Source: Litorimonas sp039975855
GTDB taxonomy: Bacteria > Pseudomonadota > Alphaproteobacteria > Caulobacterales > Maricaulaceae
DNA length: 64,000 bases
Assembly (NCBI GenBank): GCA_039975855.1
Contig: JBDWGH010000002.1
Span: forward strand, 1-64,000
Reading direction: 5' to 3'
Position numbers and translations under genes: made by a program. The notes under the pieces are model-generated. The model made no database searches. It saw nothing but the letters and a program-made list of their open reading frames with translations, and was not told the origin of the DNA. Positions 44,830 to 52,621 of this stretch are shown in pieces (the first letter of the stretch is position 1; each line of letters starts with the position of its first letter).

Positions 44830-45831
44830 ATGATTAAAGCCCGCAACGTCCTGGACCTTATCGGGAACACTCCCCTCCTTTACCTCAAAGACGCGTCGGA
44901 AATGACGGGTTGTGAGATTTATGGGAAAGCTGAATTTTTAAACCCTGGTCAATCGGTGAAAGATCGCGCTGCGCTCTCGATTATTCGCGCGGCAGAAAAA
45001 TCTGGCGCTTTAAAACCTGGCGGCATTGTCGTTGAAGGGACCGCCGGGAACACGGGGATCGGATTGGCCATGGTTTGTTCTGCGCTGGGCTACAGATGCA
45101 AGATCGTTATGCCTCGCACGCAAAGTCAGGAAAAAAAGGATGCGGTTAAATTGCTCGGCGCTGAACTCATTGAAGTGGACGCGAAACCTTATTCTGATCC
45201 AGGAAATTACATCCATGTTTCTGAGCGTCTGTCCAAAGAGTTGAATGAAAGCTGCCCGAATGCGGCTATCTGGGCCAACCAGTTTGACAATACGGCCAAC
45301 CGTGACGCCCACATCCAAACAACAGGCCCCGAAATTTGGGAACAAACAGAAGGTAAAGTTGATGGGTTTATCTGTGCCGTTGGCTCTGGAGGAACGCTAG
45401 GCGGCGTTTCAATGTCTTTGAAGTCAAAAAACCCCAATATACAAATTGGTTTGGCCGATCCTTATGGGTCAAAGATGTTTGCCTATTACGAGCGCGGCGA
45501 ATTGGAAAGCGATGGGAATTCCATCACTGAAGGCATTGGCCAGGGTCGAATAACCGCCAACCTTCAGGACATTGTCGTAGATCGCCAATACCAAATTTCT
45601 GATACAGAGGCGCTGCAAGTTATTTTTGAATTGAATCAGCTCGAAGGCATTTGCTTGGGCGGGTCATCAGGAATCAATGTAGCCGGAGCCATCCAAATGG
45701 CGCGCGATATGGGACCTGGGCATACTATTGTAACGATCCTTTGCGATTATGGACAACGTTATCAGTCCAAAGTGTACAACCCTGAATTCCTAAGAGCGAA
45801 GAACCTGCCCGTTCCAAACTGGCTTTGCTAA
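44830..45831 (+). CDS. cysK: Cysteine synthase
   Basis: This PLP enzyme (333 residues) makes cysteine from O-acetylserine and sulfide. The PLP lysine is K44 in NPGQSVKDRA, and GTAGNTG and the GGSSGIN loop bind substrate and phosphate. It uses VEGTAGNTG where classical CysK has the PTSGNTG motif, as in the alphaproteobacterial CysK-like group. The chosen ATG matches the family N terminus; the frame is open for 29 more codons. Cystathionine lyase-like gene follows after 4 nt. Confidence 0.9.
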   Translation: MIKARNVLDLIGNTPLLYLKDASEMTGCEIYGKAEFLNPGQSVKDRAALSIIRAAEKSGALKPGGIVVEGTAGNTGIGLAMVCSALGYRCKIVMPRTQSQEKKDAVKLLGAELIEVDAKPYSDPGNYIHVSERLSKELNESCPNAAIWANQFDNTANRDAHIQTTGPEIWEQTEGKVDGFICAVGSGGTLGGVSMSLKSKNPNIQIGLADPYGSKMFAYYERGELESDGNSITEGIGQGRITANLQDIVVDRQYQISDTEALQVIFELNQLEGICLGGSSGINVAGAIQMARDMGPGHTIVTILCDYGQRYQSKVYNPEFLRAKNLPVPNWLC

Positions 45832-45835
45832 TCAA

Positions 45836-46990
45836 ATGAAAAACGACACCGATCTCGCAACAAAGTTCGCACACATGGGGCGCCCACCTGCTGGGTTGGG
45901 CACGCCTGTGAGTCACTCGGTCACCCGAGCGTCGACATTATTGTTCGAGAAGGCAGAAGATCTGTATCGGAACGATATTCGAGGTTACGGACGACACGGG
46001 ACGGCCGTTCATGATGCACTATCTGAGCTTTTTACAGAACTGGAAGGCGGAGCTGGAACAGTTCTGTATCCGTCCGGTGTTGCAGCCTTAACAGGGCCTA
46101 TCCTGTCAGTCGTAAAACCAGGCGACCATGTTCTTTTGACAGACTCCGCATACGGGCCAACACGATCCTTTTGTCAGACCTTCCTCAAAAGAATGAATGT
46201 TGAGACTACATTTTACGACCCCCGAATTGGCGCAGGTATTGATAATCTTATAAGAGAAAACACCACACTAATTCTGCTAGAAAGCCCCGGATCGCTCACA
46301 TTTGAAATCCAAGACATCCCAGCCATTGCAAAGGCTGCGAAGGCGCGGAATGTCACGACCCTTATCGACAACACTTGGTCCGCAGGCATAACGTTATCGC
46401 CACTTCCAATGGGTATCGACATATCTGTTCACGCCGCTACGAAATATTTCGGTGGGCATAGTGATGTTATGTATGGAGCGGCCATTTTTGCTGACGAAAC
46501 ACGACTAAAGAAAGCTCAACAGACAGCGAAACAACTCGGCAACGCCAGCTCACCCGATGATGCCTACCAAATATTGCGGGGGTTTAGATCCGTTCTTCCA
46601 AGGTTCAGACAGCAAGAAGCGACGGCACTAGCATTAGCGGAATGGATGGTGGGTCTGGATGAAGTCGCCCAGGTCCTTCACCCCTCTGTTACTGATCATC
46701 CAGATCACGCTCTATGGAAGCGCGACTTCTCGGGGGGCGGCTGTTTGTTTTCGGTGGTTTTAAAACCAATTTCAGAGAGCGACGTATTGACCTTCATAAA
46801 CGCCTTACAGCTTTTCGGGATTGGGTATTCTTATGGCGGGTTCGAGAGCCTTGCCATTCATTGCGACCCACAATTACGCAGAGACTGCGCCGATACCTTA
46901 CCTGGCCCACTTGTTCGATTTGCTTGTGGCTTGGAGTCCATGCCGGATTTGAAATCAGATATAGAACAAGCCCTTGCAACTGTTTTTTAA
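45836..46990 (+). CDS. metC: Cystathionine beta-lyase-like PLP enzyme
   Basis: This Cys/Met metabolism PLP enzyme has 384 residues. The PLP lysine is K203 in HAATKYFGGHSD and the YGR motif is at 51-53. The MetC-like Thr/Ala pattern and SVTRASTLLF N terminus favour cystathionine beta-lyase over gamma-synthase, though the substrate cannot be proven. Adjacent to cysK, it fits transsulfuration or cysteine turnover. Its last 17 nt overlap the start of the next gene. Confidence 0.87.
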   Translation: MKNDTDLATKFAHMGRPPAGLGTPVSHSVTRASTLLFEKAEDLYRNDIRGYGRHGTAVHDALSELFTELEGGAGTVLYPSGVAALTGPILSVVKPGDHVLLTDSAYGPTRSFCQTFLKRMNVETTFYDPRIGAGIDNLIRENTTLILLESPGSLTFEIQDIPAIAKAAKARNVTTLIDNTWSAGITLSPLPMGIDISVHAATKYFGGHSDVMYGAAIFADETRLKKAQQTAKQLGNASSPDDAYQILRGFRSVLPRFRQQEATALALAEWMVGLDEVAQVLHPSVTDHPDHALWKRDFSGGGCLFSVVLKPISESDVLTFINALQLFGIGYSYGGFESLAIHCDPQLRRDCADTLPGPLVRFACGLESMPDLKSDIEQALATVF

Positions 46991-48167
46991 ACTCACAAAA
47001 ATCGTTTTTTTTGGCTTGCTTCTATGGGGAGTCATTGCATTGGGTTCTTGCGCGCCAGCAAGAACAATTTTGAAACAAGCGGATCTTAACCCAACACCAT
47101 ATGCCCCCGCGAAACTTGACGATGTCAAAGCCAGTTTTTCCGCTTTAGAGACGGCGATATATGGCTCATTCACTCCCCCGACTGTCTTTGACTTAAAGTC
47201 TTCAGAAGTATTGAAAACGAATTGGCTCAATGGAAAAGCCACTGTTGAACGTCGCATTTACTCGGTTTCGCACGGTCAAACTCCGCAAGATTTTGAGATC
47301 ATTTTCGTCACCCCGACAAAGGTTCCAAACGCGCCTCTGATAGTTTCACAGAACTTTTCTTCCAATATAGGCGTCATCGCAGAAAATGGAGTATCTGCTG
47401 TTTCTGGAGAGAAAGTTAGCATGGGCGTGCTCGGCCCAATATTCACCTATTTCTTCGGACGGTACATAGTTGAACCGCCGTTAGAATACATAATTGATCG
47501 GGGATACGGTTTTGCGGCTATGCATCCCCCCGATTATATCGCTGACCGAGCGGAACTTGGAACATCCCAATTAGATGCTATTTTCGGAAAGAGACCTGAT
47601 CGTCCCGGAGCTCTAACTATATGGGCGTCCTTAACGACGGCACTTGCCGAAGACCTAAAGACAGCCGCTCCGACACGCCCAATTATCGCCATGGGGCACT
47701 CCAGATACGGCAAGACAGCCTTGCTTGCGGCGGCTTACGGAATGTCCGTAGATGCCGCCATTGCGCATCAATCCGGAACGGCTGGCGCATCATTAATGCG
47801 GGATAAAACTGGTGAGAGTATAAAGGACGTTGTCCGAGGATATCCGCAGTGGCTTGTGCCCTCAGCTTCTGACTACGCGGAAAATCCGAAAACGCTTCCA
47901 ACAGACGCGCATGCCCTGCTGGCGTATATATCTCCCAAACCTATTTTACTCGGGAATGCTCGGCGGGATGTATGGTCTGATCCGGAAGGCGCATACCAGG
48001 CGGCGAAATGGGCCTCACAAAATACCGACCAGACCTTTGCGGCAACACGCTTAGATGACTTTATTCCAGACAACGACATTGCGATTTGGACGCGCCCTGG
48101 CACGCATGGAGTTGTCAAAGAGGATTGGCCTGCTTTCCTCGATTTCATGGATGCACATTTCAAATAA
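46974..48167 (+). CDS. CE15-like alpha/beta hydrolase lipoprotein
   Basis: This 397-residue protein has a lipoprotein signal with lipobox ALGSC (C26). The nucleophile loop GHSRYGKTAL (S243) and the later HQSGTAGASLMR resemble the glucuronoyl esterase family CE15; H378 in RPGTHGV is a likely catalytic histidine, and an acid is probably near NARRDVWSDPEG. CE15 enzymes cleave ester links between glucuronic acid and lignin; whether this one does so in a marine cell is doubtful. TTG start, overlapping the previous gene; no other good start is seen. Confidence 0.72.
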   Translation: MQLFFKLTKIVFFGLLLWGVIALGSCAPARTILKQADLNPTPYAPAKLDDVKASFSALETAIYGSFTPPTVFDLKSSEVLKTNWLNGKATVERRIYSVSHGQTPQDFEIIFVTPTKVPNAPLIVSQNFSSNIGVIAENGVSAVSGEKVSMGVLGPIFTYFFGRYIVEPPLEYIIDRGYGFAAMHPPDYIADRAELGTSQLDAIFGKRPDRPGALTIWASLTTALAEDLKTAAPTRPIIAMGHSRYGKTALLAAAYGMSVDAAIAHQSGTAGASLMRDKTGESIKDVVRGYPQWLVPSASDYAENPKTLPTDAHALLAYISPKPILLGNARRDVWSDPEGAYQAAKWASQNTDQTFAATRLDDFIPDNDIAIWTRPGTHGVVKEDWPAFLDFMDAHFK

Positions 48168-48202
48168 GACGCGATTTTGAAGCCCAACCCCTTACATTTC
48201 CG

Positions 48203-48223
48203 TAATACACTCACCATGTATTA
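48203..48223 (+). promoter_or_regulatory. Perfect inverted repeat upstream of the SPFH operon
   Basis: TAATACA and TGTATTA, separated by 7 nt, form a perfect inverted repeat about 60 nt before the small membrane protein gene. A TATAAG box at 48226-48231 follows. The shape fits an operator overlapping a promoter, but no regulator gene is next to it. Confidence 0.4.
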
Positions 48224-48284
48224 TGTATAAGAAAGCGGAAGTGCCATCAAAACCGCTCGATAGATTTAGTTTTGGGAGACGACT

Positions 48285-48467
48285 ATGGGACCGCTATTTG
48301 CGCGAACATTTATACTTGGGCTGATTTGCTTTGGCCCCCTCGCATTCGTTTTATTGCGATACAAAACCTTTCGAAAAGAGCACTTCAAAATTGCCTTCCT
48401 GCTTTCGGCAGCCGCAACACTCGTGTTCTGCTTTTTAATGTTCATTATGTACCTGGAAGGACAATAA
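48285..48467 (+). CDS. Small two-helix membrane protein
   Basis: The 60-residue product has two membrane helices (about 5-24 and 37-56) with a basic link RYKTFRKEHFK between them. A good GGAG ribosome binding site lies 7 nt before its ATG, and the stop is one base before the GTG of the SPFH lipoprotein, so the two are coupled. No family was recognised. Confidence 0.65.
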   Translation: MGPLFARTFILGLICFGPLAFVLLRYKTFRKEHFKIAFLLSAAATLVFCFLMFIMYLEGQ

Positions 48468-48468
48468 C

Positions 48469-49248
48469 GTGAAAAATTACCTCACATTTACACTCGCTGC
48501 TCTTACCCTAACGGCTTGTGGAGCTATTCAAACTGGTGAAGTTGGCGTTCGAACAACATTTACGGGTAAGGTCGTTCAGCAAGAGATTGGGCAAGGATTT
48601 TACACCCACTTAACATCTGACGTGAAAGAATTTTCAACAAAGGAAATCGCAATTGAGCTATTCAATATGCAACCAAAAGCGGGGGATAACCTGACTCTCG
48701 ATGATCTCGATATCGAGGTCTATTACACGATCAACCCATCGTCGGTTGTGGACATGCATATCAAATATGCCAATCGGCATGAACGCTCAAGCTCGGGATC
48801 ATACCTTCCCGTCTATAATTTGGTGAAGAGCTTTGCTCGTGAAGCCGTCTACGGAACAGTGTCAGAATATGACAGCCTTGTCGTTCATCAAGAGCGAGAC
48901 AAAATTCGGCTACAAGTCAAAGACCGGACCCAAGAAGCTTTGGACGCAACCGACCCTGGGGTTTTCCAAATTCAGAAAGTCGTCATACGAGACGTAAAGA
49001 CAGACCCAACGATTGAAGATTCGATCAAGTTGGCTGTGGCGAGGAACAAAGAGCTTGAGGCCAAAAAAATCGAGCTTCAAATCGCACGTGAGCAAGTATT
49101 GATCAATGAAGCCCTCACCTTGTCGCTGACGCCTGAAATCCTCGAGCAGAAGCGTTTAGAAGTCATTGAGAGCGCATGTAAGGCTGGAACTTGCATTCTA
49201 TCGATGGGTGATAGCGGCAGCGTCCAACCCGTTCTGAATGTGAAATAG
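48469..49248 (+). CDS. SPFH/prohibitin-domain lipoprotein
   Basis: The 259-residue protein has a lipobox LTAC (C17) and an SPFH domain that begins TGEVGVRTTFTGKV and ends near the coiled-coil ARNKELEAKKIELQIAREQ. Most SPFH proteins are anchored by a helix; a lipid anchor is rarer. GTG start with GGAAGG 8 nt upstream. SPFH proteins organise membrane microdomains or protease complexes; no partner protease is nearby. The last part carries two cysteines (CKAGTC). Confidence 0.83.
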   Translation: MKNYLTFTLAALTLTACGAIQTGEVGVRTTFTGKVVQQEIGQGFYTHLTSDVKEFSTKEIAIELFNMQPKAGDNLTLDDLDIEVYYTINPSSVVDMHIKYANRHERSSSGSYLPVYNLVKSFAREAVYGTVSEYDSLVVHQERDKIRLQVKDRTQEALDATDPGVFQIQKVVIRDVKTDPTIEDSIKLAVARNKELEAKKIELQIAREQVLINEALTLSLTPEILEQKRLEVIESACKAGTCILSMGDSGSVQPVLNVK

Positions 49249-49283
49249 AACGAGCGTTTCGACGTTTAATATATTATGGAGAG

Positions 49284-49360
49284 TGGCAGACCCATCAGGA
49301 CTCGAACCTGAAACCTGCCGCTTAGAAGGCGGCTGCTCTATCCAGTTGAGCTATAGGTCC
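49284..49360 (-). tRNA. tRNA-Arg (anticodon UCU)
   Basis: The minus strand folds into a cloverleaf: acceptor GGACCTA pairing with TGGGTCT, D arm GCTC...GAGC, anticodon stem GCCGC/GCGGC with loop CTTCTAA (anticodon TCT), T arm TCAGG/CCTGA with TTCGAGT. The CCA is encoded. The first acceptor pair is G-U. Confidence 0.92.
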
Positions 49361-49371
49361 CCAAATTAGCC

Positions 49372-49677
49372 CTAATGGGTCCAGGGCAGTTTCCGATCAT
49401 AGTCGAAATTTTCAGAATAAGATCTGGAAATTCGCTTTGATTTGGGACGATCAATCACCCGATGTGGGATATTGTTCGCTTTGGCATACGCAACAGCATC
49501 TTCTTTTGACTCAAACTTCATTTCCAATTGCGCGCGGGTATCCACATTACGTGTATTCCCGGTGAGAGCGTCAATGATCCGTGGTTGCGTGGATTGAAAA
49601 TCCAGCATCCAAGTACCCGCATTCGCGCGTCCTGATGTCATCGCGGAAGGTTCAGCTTTGTAGATCTTTGCGTACAT
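49372..49677 (-). CDS. NDUFS4-like complex I accessory subunit
   Basis: This 101-residue protein matches the ETC_C1_NDUFS4 family, accessory subunit of NADH:ubiquinone oxidoreductase typical of alphaproteobacteria and mitochondria. The segments AGTWMLDFQSTQPR and DPTHR-like KSKRISRSYSENFDYDRKLPW (read from about residue 80) are typical, with a short N terminus. It is just upstream, on the same strand, of the tRNA-Arg gene. Confidence 0.85.
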   Translation of the reverse strand: MYAKIYKAEPSAMTSGRANAGTWMLDFQSTQPRIIDALTGNTRNVDTRAQLEMKFESKEDAVAYAKANNIPHRVIDRPKSKRISRSYSENFDYDRKLPWTH

Positions 49678-49724
49678 AAGGTGGCGATAGCGCCCGACTC
49701 CTCAGGGGTCAATCCAACGAATGC

Positions 49725-51686
49725 TTAGATGTTCTTATGAAACGCAGAATTCAGCATTGATTTTACATCGGCTATGCCGCTCGGCTTCCCGGCAGCGGCA
49801 GAAGCTTTCGCCTGCAATCTCTCCCTAACCTGCGCCGCAAGTGCGCTCGACTGTGCCGTTGGTCCTGGAGCTCTCTGGTTCATAGTTCGCGCTGCATGAG
49901 GTTGCGGCGCAGCAGCCCTGTTCCGTAAGGCTGCACGGGTATCTTTCACGGTTGGGACATGAACGACGGGTTCAGAAGGCCTTCCATCAGGATACAAGCT
50001 TCTCGCGCGCCAGCGATCAAAGACCTTATCCATAAGCTCAGGCGTAGCGACATCTCGCTTCCACAGGTCGGTAAATTGTGCACTTGAGCTATGCGGACGA
50101 TACTCAGCCGCCAGATTATTCAAAATCACCCGCATTGGAAGGTTTACGGACTCACCGAATACCATTGTTTCAGCCGTACCAAGTGACGGGAGGAAGGAAA
50201 GAAGTTCTGCTGCACCATCAGGAACAGCGGCTCTAACAAAATTCTGATCCAATTCATTTGAAAGACGCATGGAGAAAATTGTTGAACACTGTGACAGCGT
50301 TGATGGCTCAAGCTCTGATGGTCGCTGAGACACAATCGCAAGCGAGACACCATATTTTCGGCCCTCTTTCGCGATTCGCCCGATAATTTTACGGGTTGAA
50401 TGAAAGCCAAGGCTCTTATCCCGCGGAATGTATCTATGGGCCTCTTCGCATACGAGGAGGATCGGCAGTTGCCGTTCCGACCATGTCGCAAGCTCAAATG
50501 CCAAGCGACTAACGACTGACACAACAATGTTCAGGGCCTCCGACGGAATACCTGAGAAGTCTAGGCAGGAAATTGGCTTACCATTTACGGGTAATCGGAA
50601 AATGCGGCCGACAATGTCTTCAATAGGACGTGGCGAGGCTTGGTTTTTGAATACAAATTGATAACGCGGATCGGCAATCAATGTCGCGATCCGACGATTT
50701 AGACGCTTATAGGGCGCCAAATTGTTCGCATTGTCCAACTTACCCATTTCATGATCGATTAGCTTAGCCACATCTCGAATTCGGTAAGGCACTGGGCTGT
50801 CGAGCGTAATATGGGTCGCCCGCTGTAGTTCAGCTTCTACATCATCCAACTTTACCTGCGTACTCATCGTTCCTTCTTTGACGGACCGGTCATAAAGGCG
50901 CTTAGCCTTCAGCAGCAAATCATGGAGGATCTCAGTCTCTTCGCGCGCTTGATCTTCGATATCAGAACAAAGCAGCTCACATGTTTCGACAAAGTCAAAA
51001 ATCCAAAGCGGCAAATCCAATGAATCTTGATCAATAGCTTCGGCCCGATTCCCAAAGCTCTTTGAGTATTCGTTATGAGGGTCAAATAAAACGACGTGCG
51101 CCATTGGGTTTTCGTTCAAAATTGCCTGGAGCACTAATGCGACAGTACAAGATTTACCTGAACCCGTTGATCCAAGAATCGCAAAGTGTTTGGAAAGAAG
51201 GTCATCGATCCGAACTTTAGCCACAATAGAATTGTCTTGCTGTAGTCTCCCGACCTCAATGCATGCTTCACTTTGTTTGTTGAAAATCAGCGTCAATTCT
51301 TCAGGCGACATATTGTAAACTGCCTCCCCCAAAACTGGGAAGGATCGAACGCCTCTGAAGAACTTCGTTTCGCGGGTTGTTTCGTTGGTCGTAATCTCGC
51401 CCATGATGTTTAGCTGCGCAAGACAACCATCGGACATGCCCTCTTCGTCCTCGGATCCGATTCGTAAAGAACCAACCATCGCAACCACGATTGATTTGCT
51501 GGTTACGATTTTCAGAATTGTCCCGATTCCCGCCATCTGCAGCTGATTGTTCCGGATGATCGTCTTGTTGATCGAAATTGTGGCCATGGAAGAGCCAACA
51601 TTTCTGATTCGTCCAATTTCAACCTGTTTGAATGGCTGTTTGCGGACAATCGGCGCCACATTATTCGGTTTTTGAGCTGTAGTCAT
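49725..51686 (-). CDS. HerA-like ATPase (DUF87)
   Basis: This 653-residue protein has an N-terminal HAS-barrel-like beta region, the Walker A GSTGSGKS (172-179), a FDPHNEYS motif, Walker B LLVCEEAHR and an arginine-finger-like IVSQRPSE segment, as in HerA/FtsK-type hexameric translocases. The C-terminal 80 residues are Ala/Pro-rich and disordered. HerA usually works with NurA in DNA end resection, but no NurA-like gene is here. The ATG chosen has GGAAG 6 nt upstream. It is flanked by tRNAs on both sides. Confidence 0.85.
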   Translation of the reverse strand: MTTAQKPNNVAPIVRKQPFKQVEIGRIRNVGSSMATISINKTIIRNNQLQMAGIGTILKIVTSKSIVVAMVGSLRIGSEDEEGMSDGCLAQLNIMGEITTNETTRETKFFRGVRSFPVLGEAVYNMSPEELTLIFNKQSEACIEVGRLQQDNSIVAKVRIDDLLSKHFAILGSTGSGKSCTVALVLQAILNENPMAHVVLFDPHNEYSKSFGNRAEAIDQDSLDLPLWIFDFVETCELLCSDIEDQAREETEILHDLLLKAKRLYDRSVKEGTMSTQVKLDDVEAELQRATHITLDSPVPYRIRDVAKLIDHEMGKLDNANNLAPYKRLNRRIATLIADPRYQFVFKNQASPRPIEDIVGRIFRLPVNGKPISCLDFSGIPSEALNIVVSVVSRLAFELATWSERQLPILLVCEEAHRYIPRDKSLGFHSTRKIIGRIAKEGRKYGVSLAIVSQRPSELEPSTLSQCSTIFSMRLSNELDQNFVRAAVPDGAAELLSFLPSLGTAETMVFGESVNLPMRVILNNLAAEYRPHSSSAQFTDLWKRDVATPELMDKVFDRWRARSLYPDGRPSEPVVHVPTVKDTRAALRNRAAAPQPHAARTMNQRAPGPTAQSSALAAQVRERLQAKASAAAGKPSGIADVKSMLNSAFHKNI

Positions 51687-51786
51687 AATGTTCTTCCCCA
51701 AGGTCAGGAAGACATCTACCGCAAATGGTTTAGCAAAGCCTTACGCTCCGCCAAATTAAGCAATCGCTTTAAAGTGGGAAAATCCG

Positions 51787-51863
51787 TGGTCGGGGCGGCA
51801 AGATTCGAACTTGCGACCCTCTGTTCCCAAAACAGATGCGCTACCAGGCTGCGCTACGCCCCG
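51787..51863 (-). tRNA. tRNA-Pro (anticodon UGG)
   Basis: The minus strand gives the acceptor CGGGGCG pairing with CGCCCCG, anticodon stem TCTGT/ACAGA with loop TTTGGGA (anticodon TGG), T loop TTCGAAT, and an encoded CCA. It lies about 100 nt upstream of the HerA-like gene. Confidence 0.95.
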
Positions 51864-51925
51864 AACACGGTGGAGCGCTACTTACCGCGACCACCCTAAA
51901 AGGCAAGTGAAGAAATGTAGGAAAG

Positions 51926-52396
51926 TCAGTTACCGAAGAATGGATGTTTGACAGTATCACCGGGACGAATGCCGCGCGCCTTGGATTCACCACCCTTTAG
52001 CTCGACCACAGCGGCAATAACCGCCTCTGAGGACGCACTACGAAGCGTATATGGTCGATGGGAGTGTTCGATTTTCAGGATTTTACCATTTGAGCGCACA
52101 AACAGAATATCGAGAGGGATTGAAGTGTTTTTCATCCAGATCGTTGCGACCTTGGGTTCCTCAAACTCAAAAATCATTCCTGTGTCAGCATCCATAGATT
52201 CGCGAAACATCATTCCTCGCGCCTGTTGGTCCAATGTCTTCGCCTCTTCGACCAAAAATTCGTGCGACCCCTCTACCGTGACAATCGTCAATGGCTTGGG
52301 TTCACCGAAGTCTACGACATCATTTTTCGAGGTTTGTGCAAAAACGGGTGCAGCGAGTAGAGCGAAACCGATAGATAAGGAGAACAGTATTTTCAT
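51926..52396 (-). CDS. DUF192 family secreted protein
   Basis: The 156-residue product has a Sec signal peptide (cleavage after residue 20, PVFA) and the DUF192 core: QQARGMMFRE, MIFEFEEP, IWMKNTSIPLDILFV and VELKGGESKARGI. The family is common in bacteria and archaea, small beta proteins of unknown role. It lies between two tRNAs. Confidence 0.88.
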   Translation of the reverse strand: MKILFSLSIGFALLAAPVFAQTSKNDVVDFGEPKPLTIVTVEGSHEFLVEEAKTLDQQARGMMFRESMDADTGMIFEFEEPKVATIWMKNTSIPLDILFVRSNGKILKIEHSHRPYTLRSASSEAVIAAVVELKGGESKARGIRPGDTVKHPFFGN

Positions 52397-52477
52397 GCTG
52401 TCGCCATACAGGCTCTAGGCGCAGTATGTAAATTGAAAATCAGTTGAGAATGCAGCAGATACGCCGCGTCAGCTGAA

Positions 52478-52552
52478 TGGCAGTCCCTAGGGGAATCGAA
52501 CCCCTCTTTCCAGGTTGAAAACCTGGCGTCCTAACCGATAGACGAAGGGACC
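52478..52552 (-). tRNA. tRNA-Glu (anticodon UUC)
   Basis: Acceptor GGTCCCT pairs with AGGGACT (first pair G-U), anticodon stem CCAGG/CCTGG with loop TTTTCAA (anticodon TTC), T arm GGGG...CCCC with TTCGATT, and an encoded CCA. Confidence 0.94.
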
Positions 52553-52621
52553 GCATCAGTCAGTGTGGAGCGCGCTATATATTCGGTTTTCATAGCTTGC
52601 AAGTAGGTTTCGAACAAAAAT

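Noticed and set aside
49725..51686. HerA as part of an anti-phage system
   Set aside because: No Sir2, DUF4297, nuclease or other known effector lies next to it.
49284..52552. A genomic island between tRNA genes around the HerA-like gene
   Set aside because: No integrase, no repeated tRNA fragment, and the genes between are core-type alphaproteobacterial genes.
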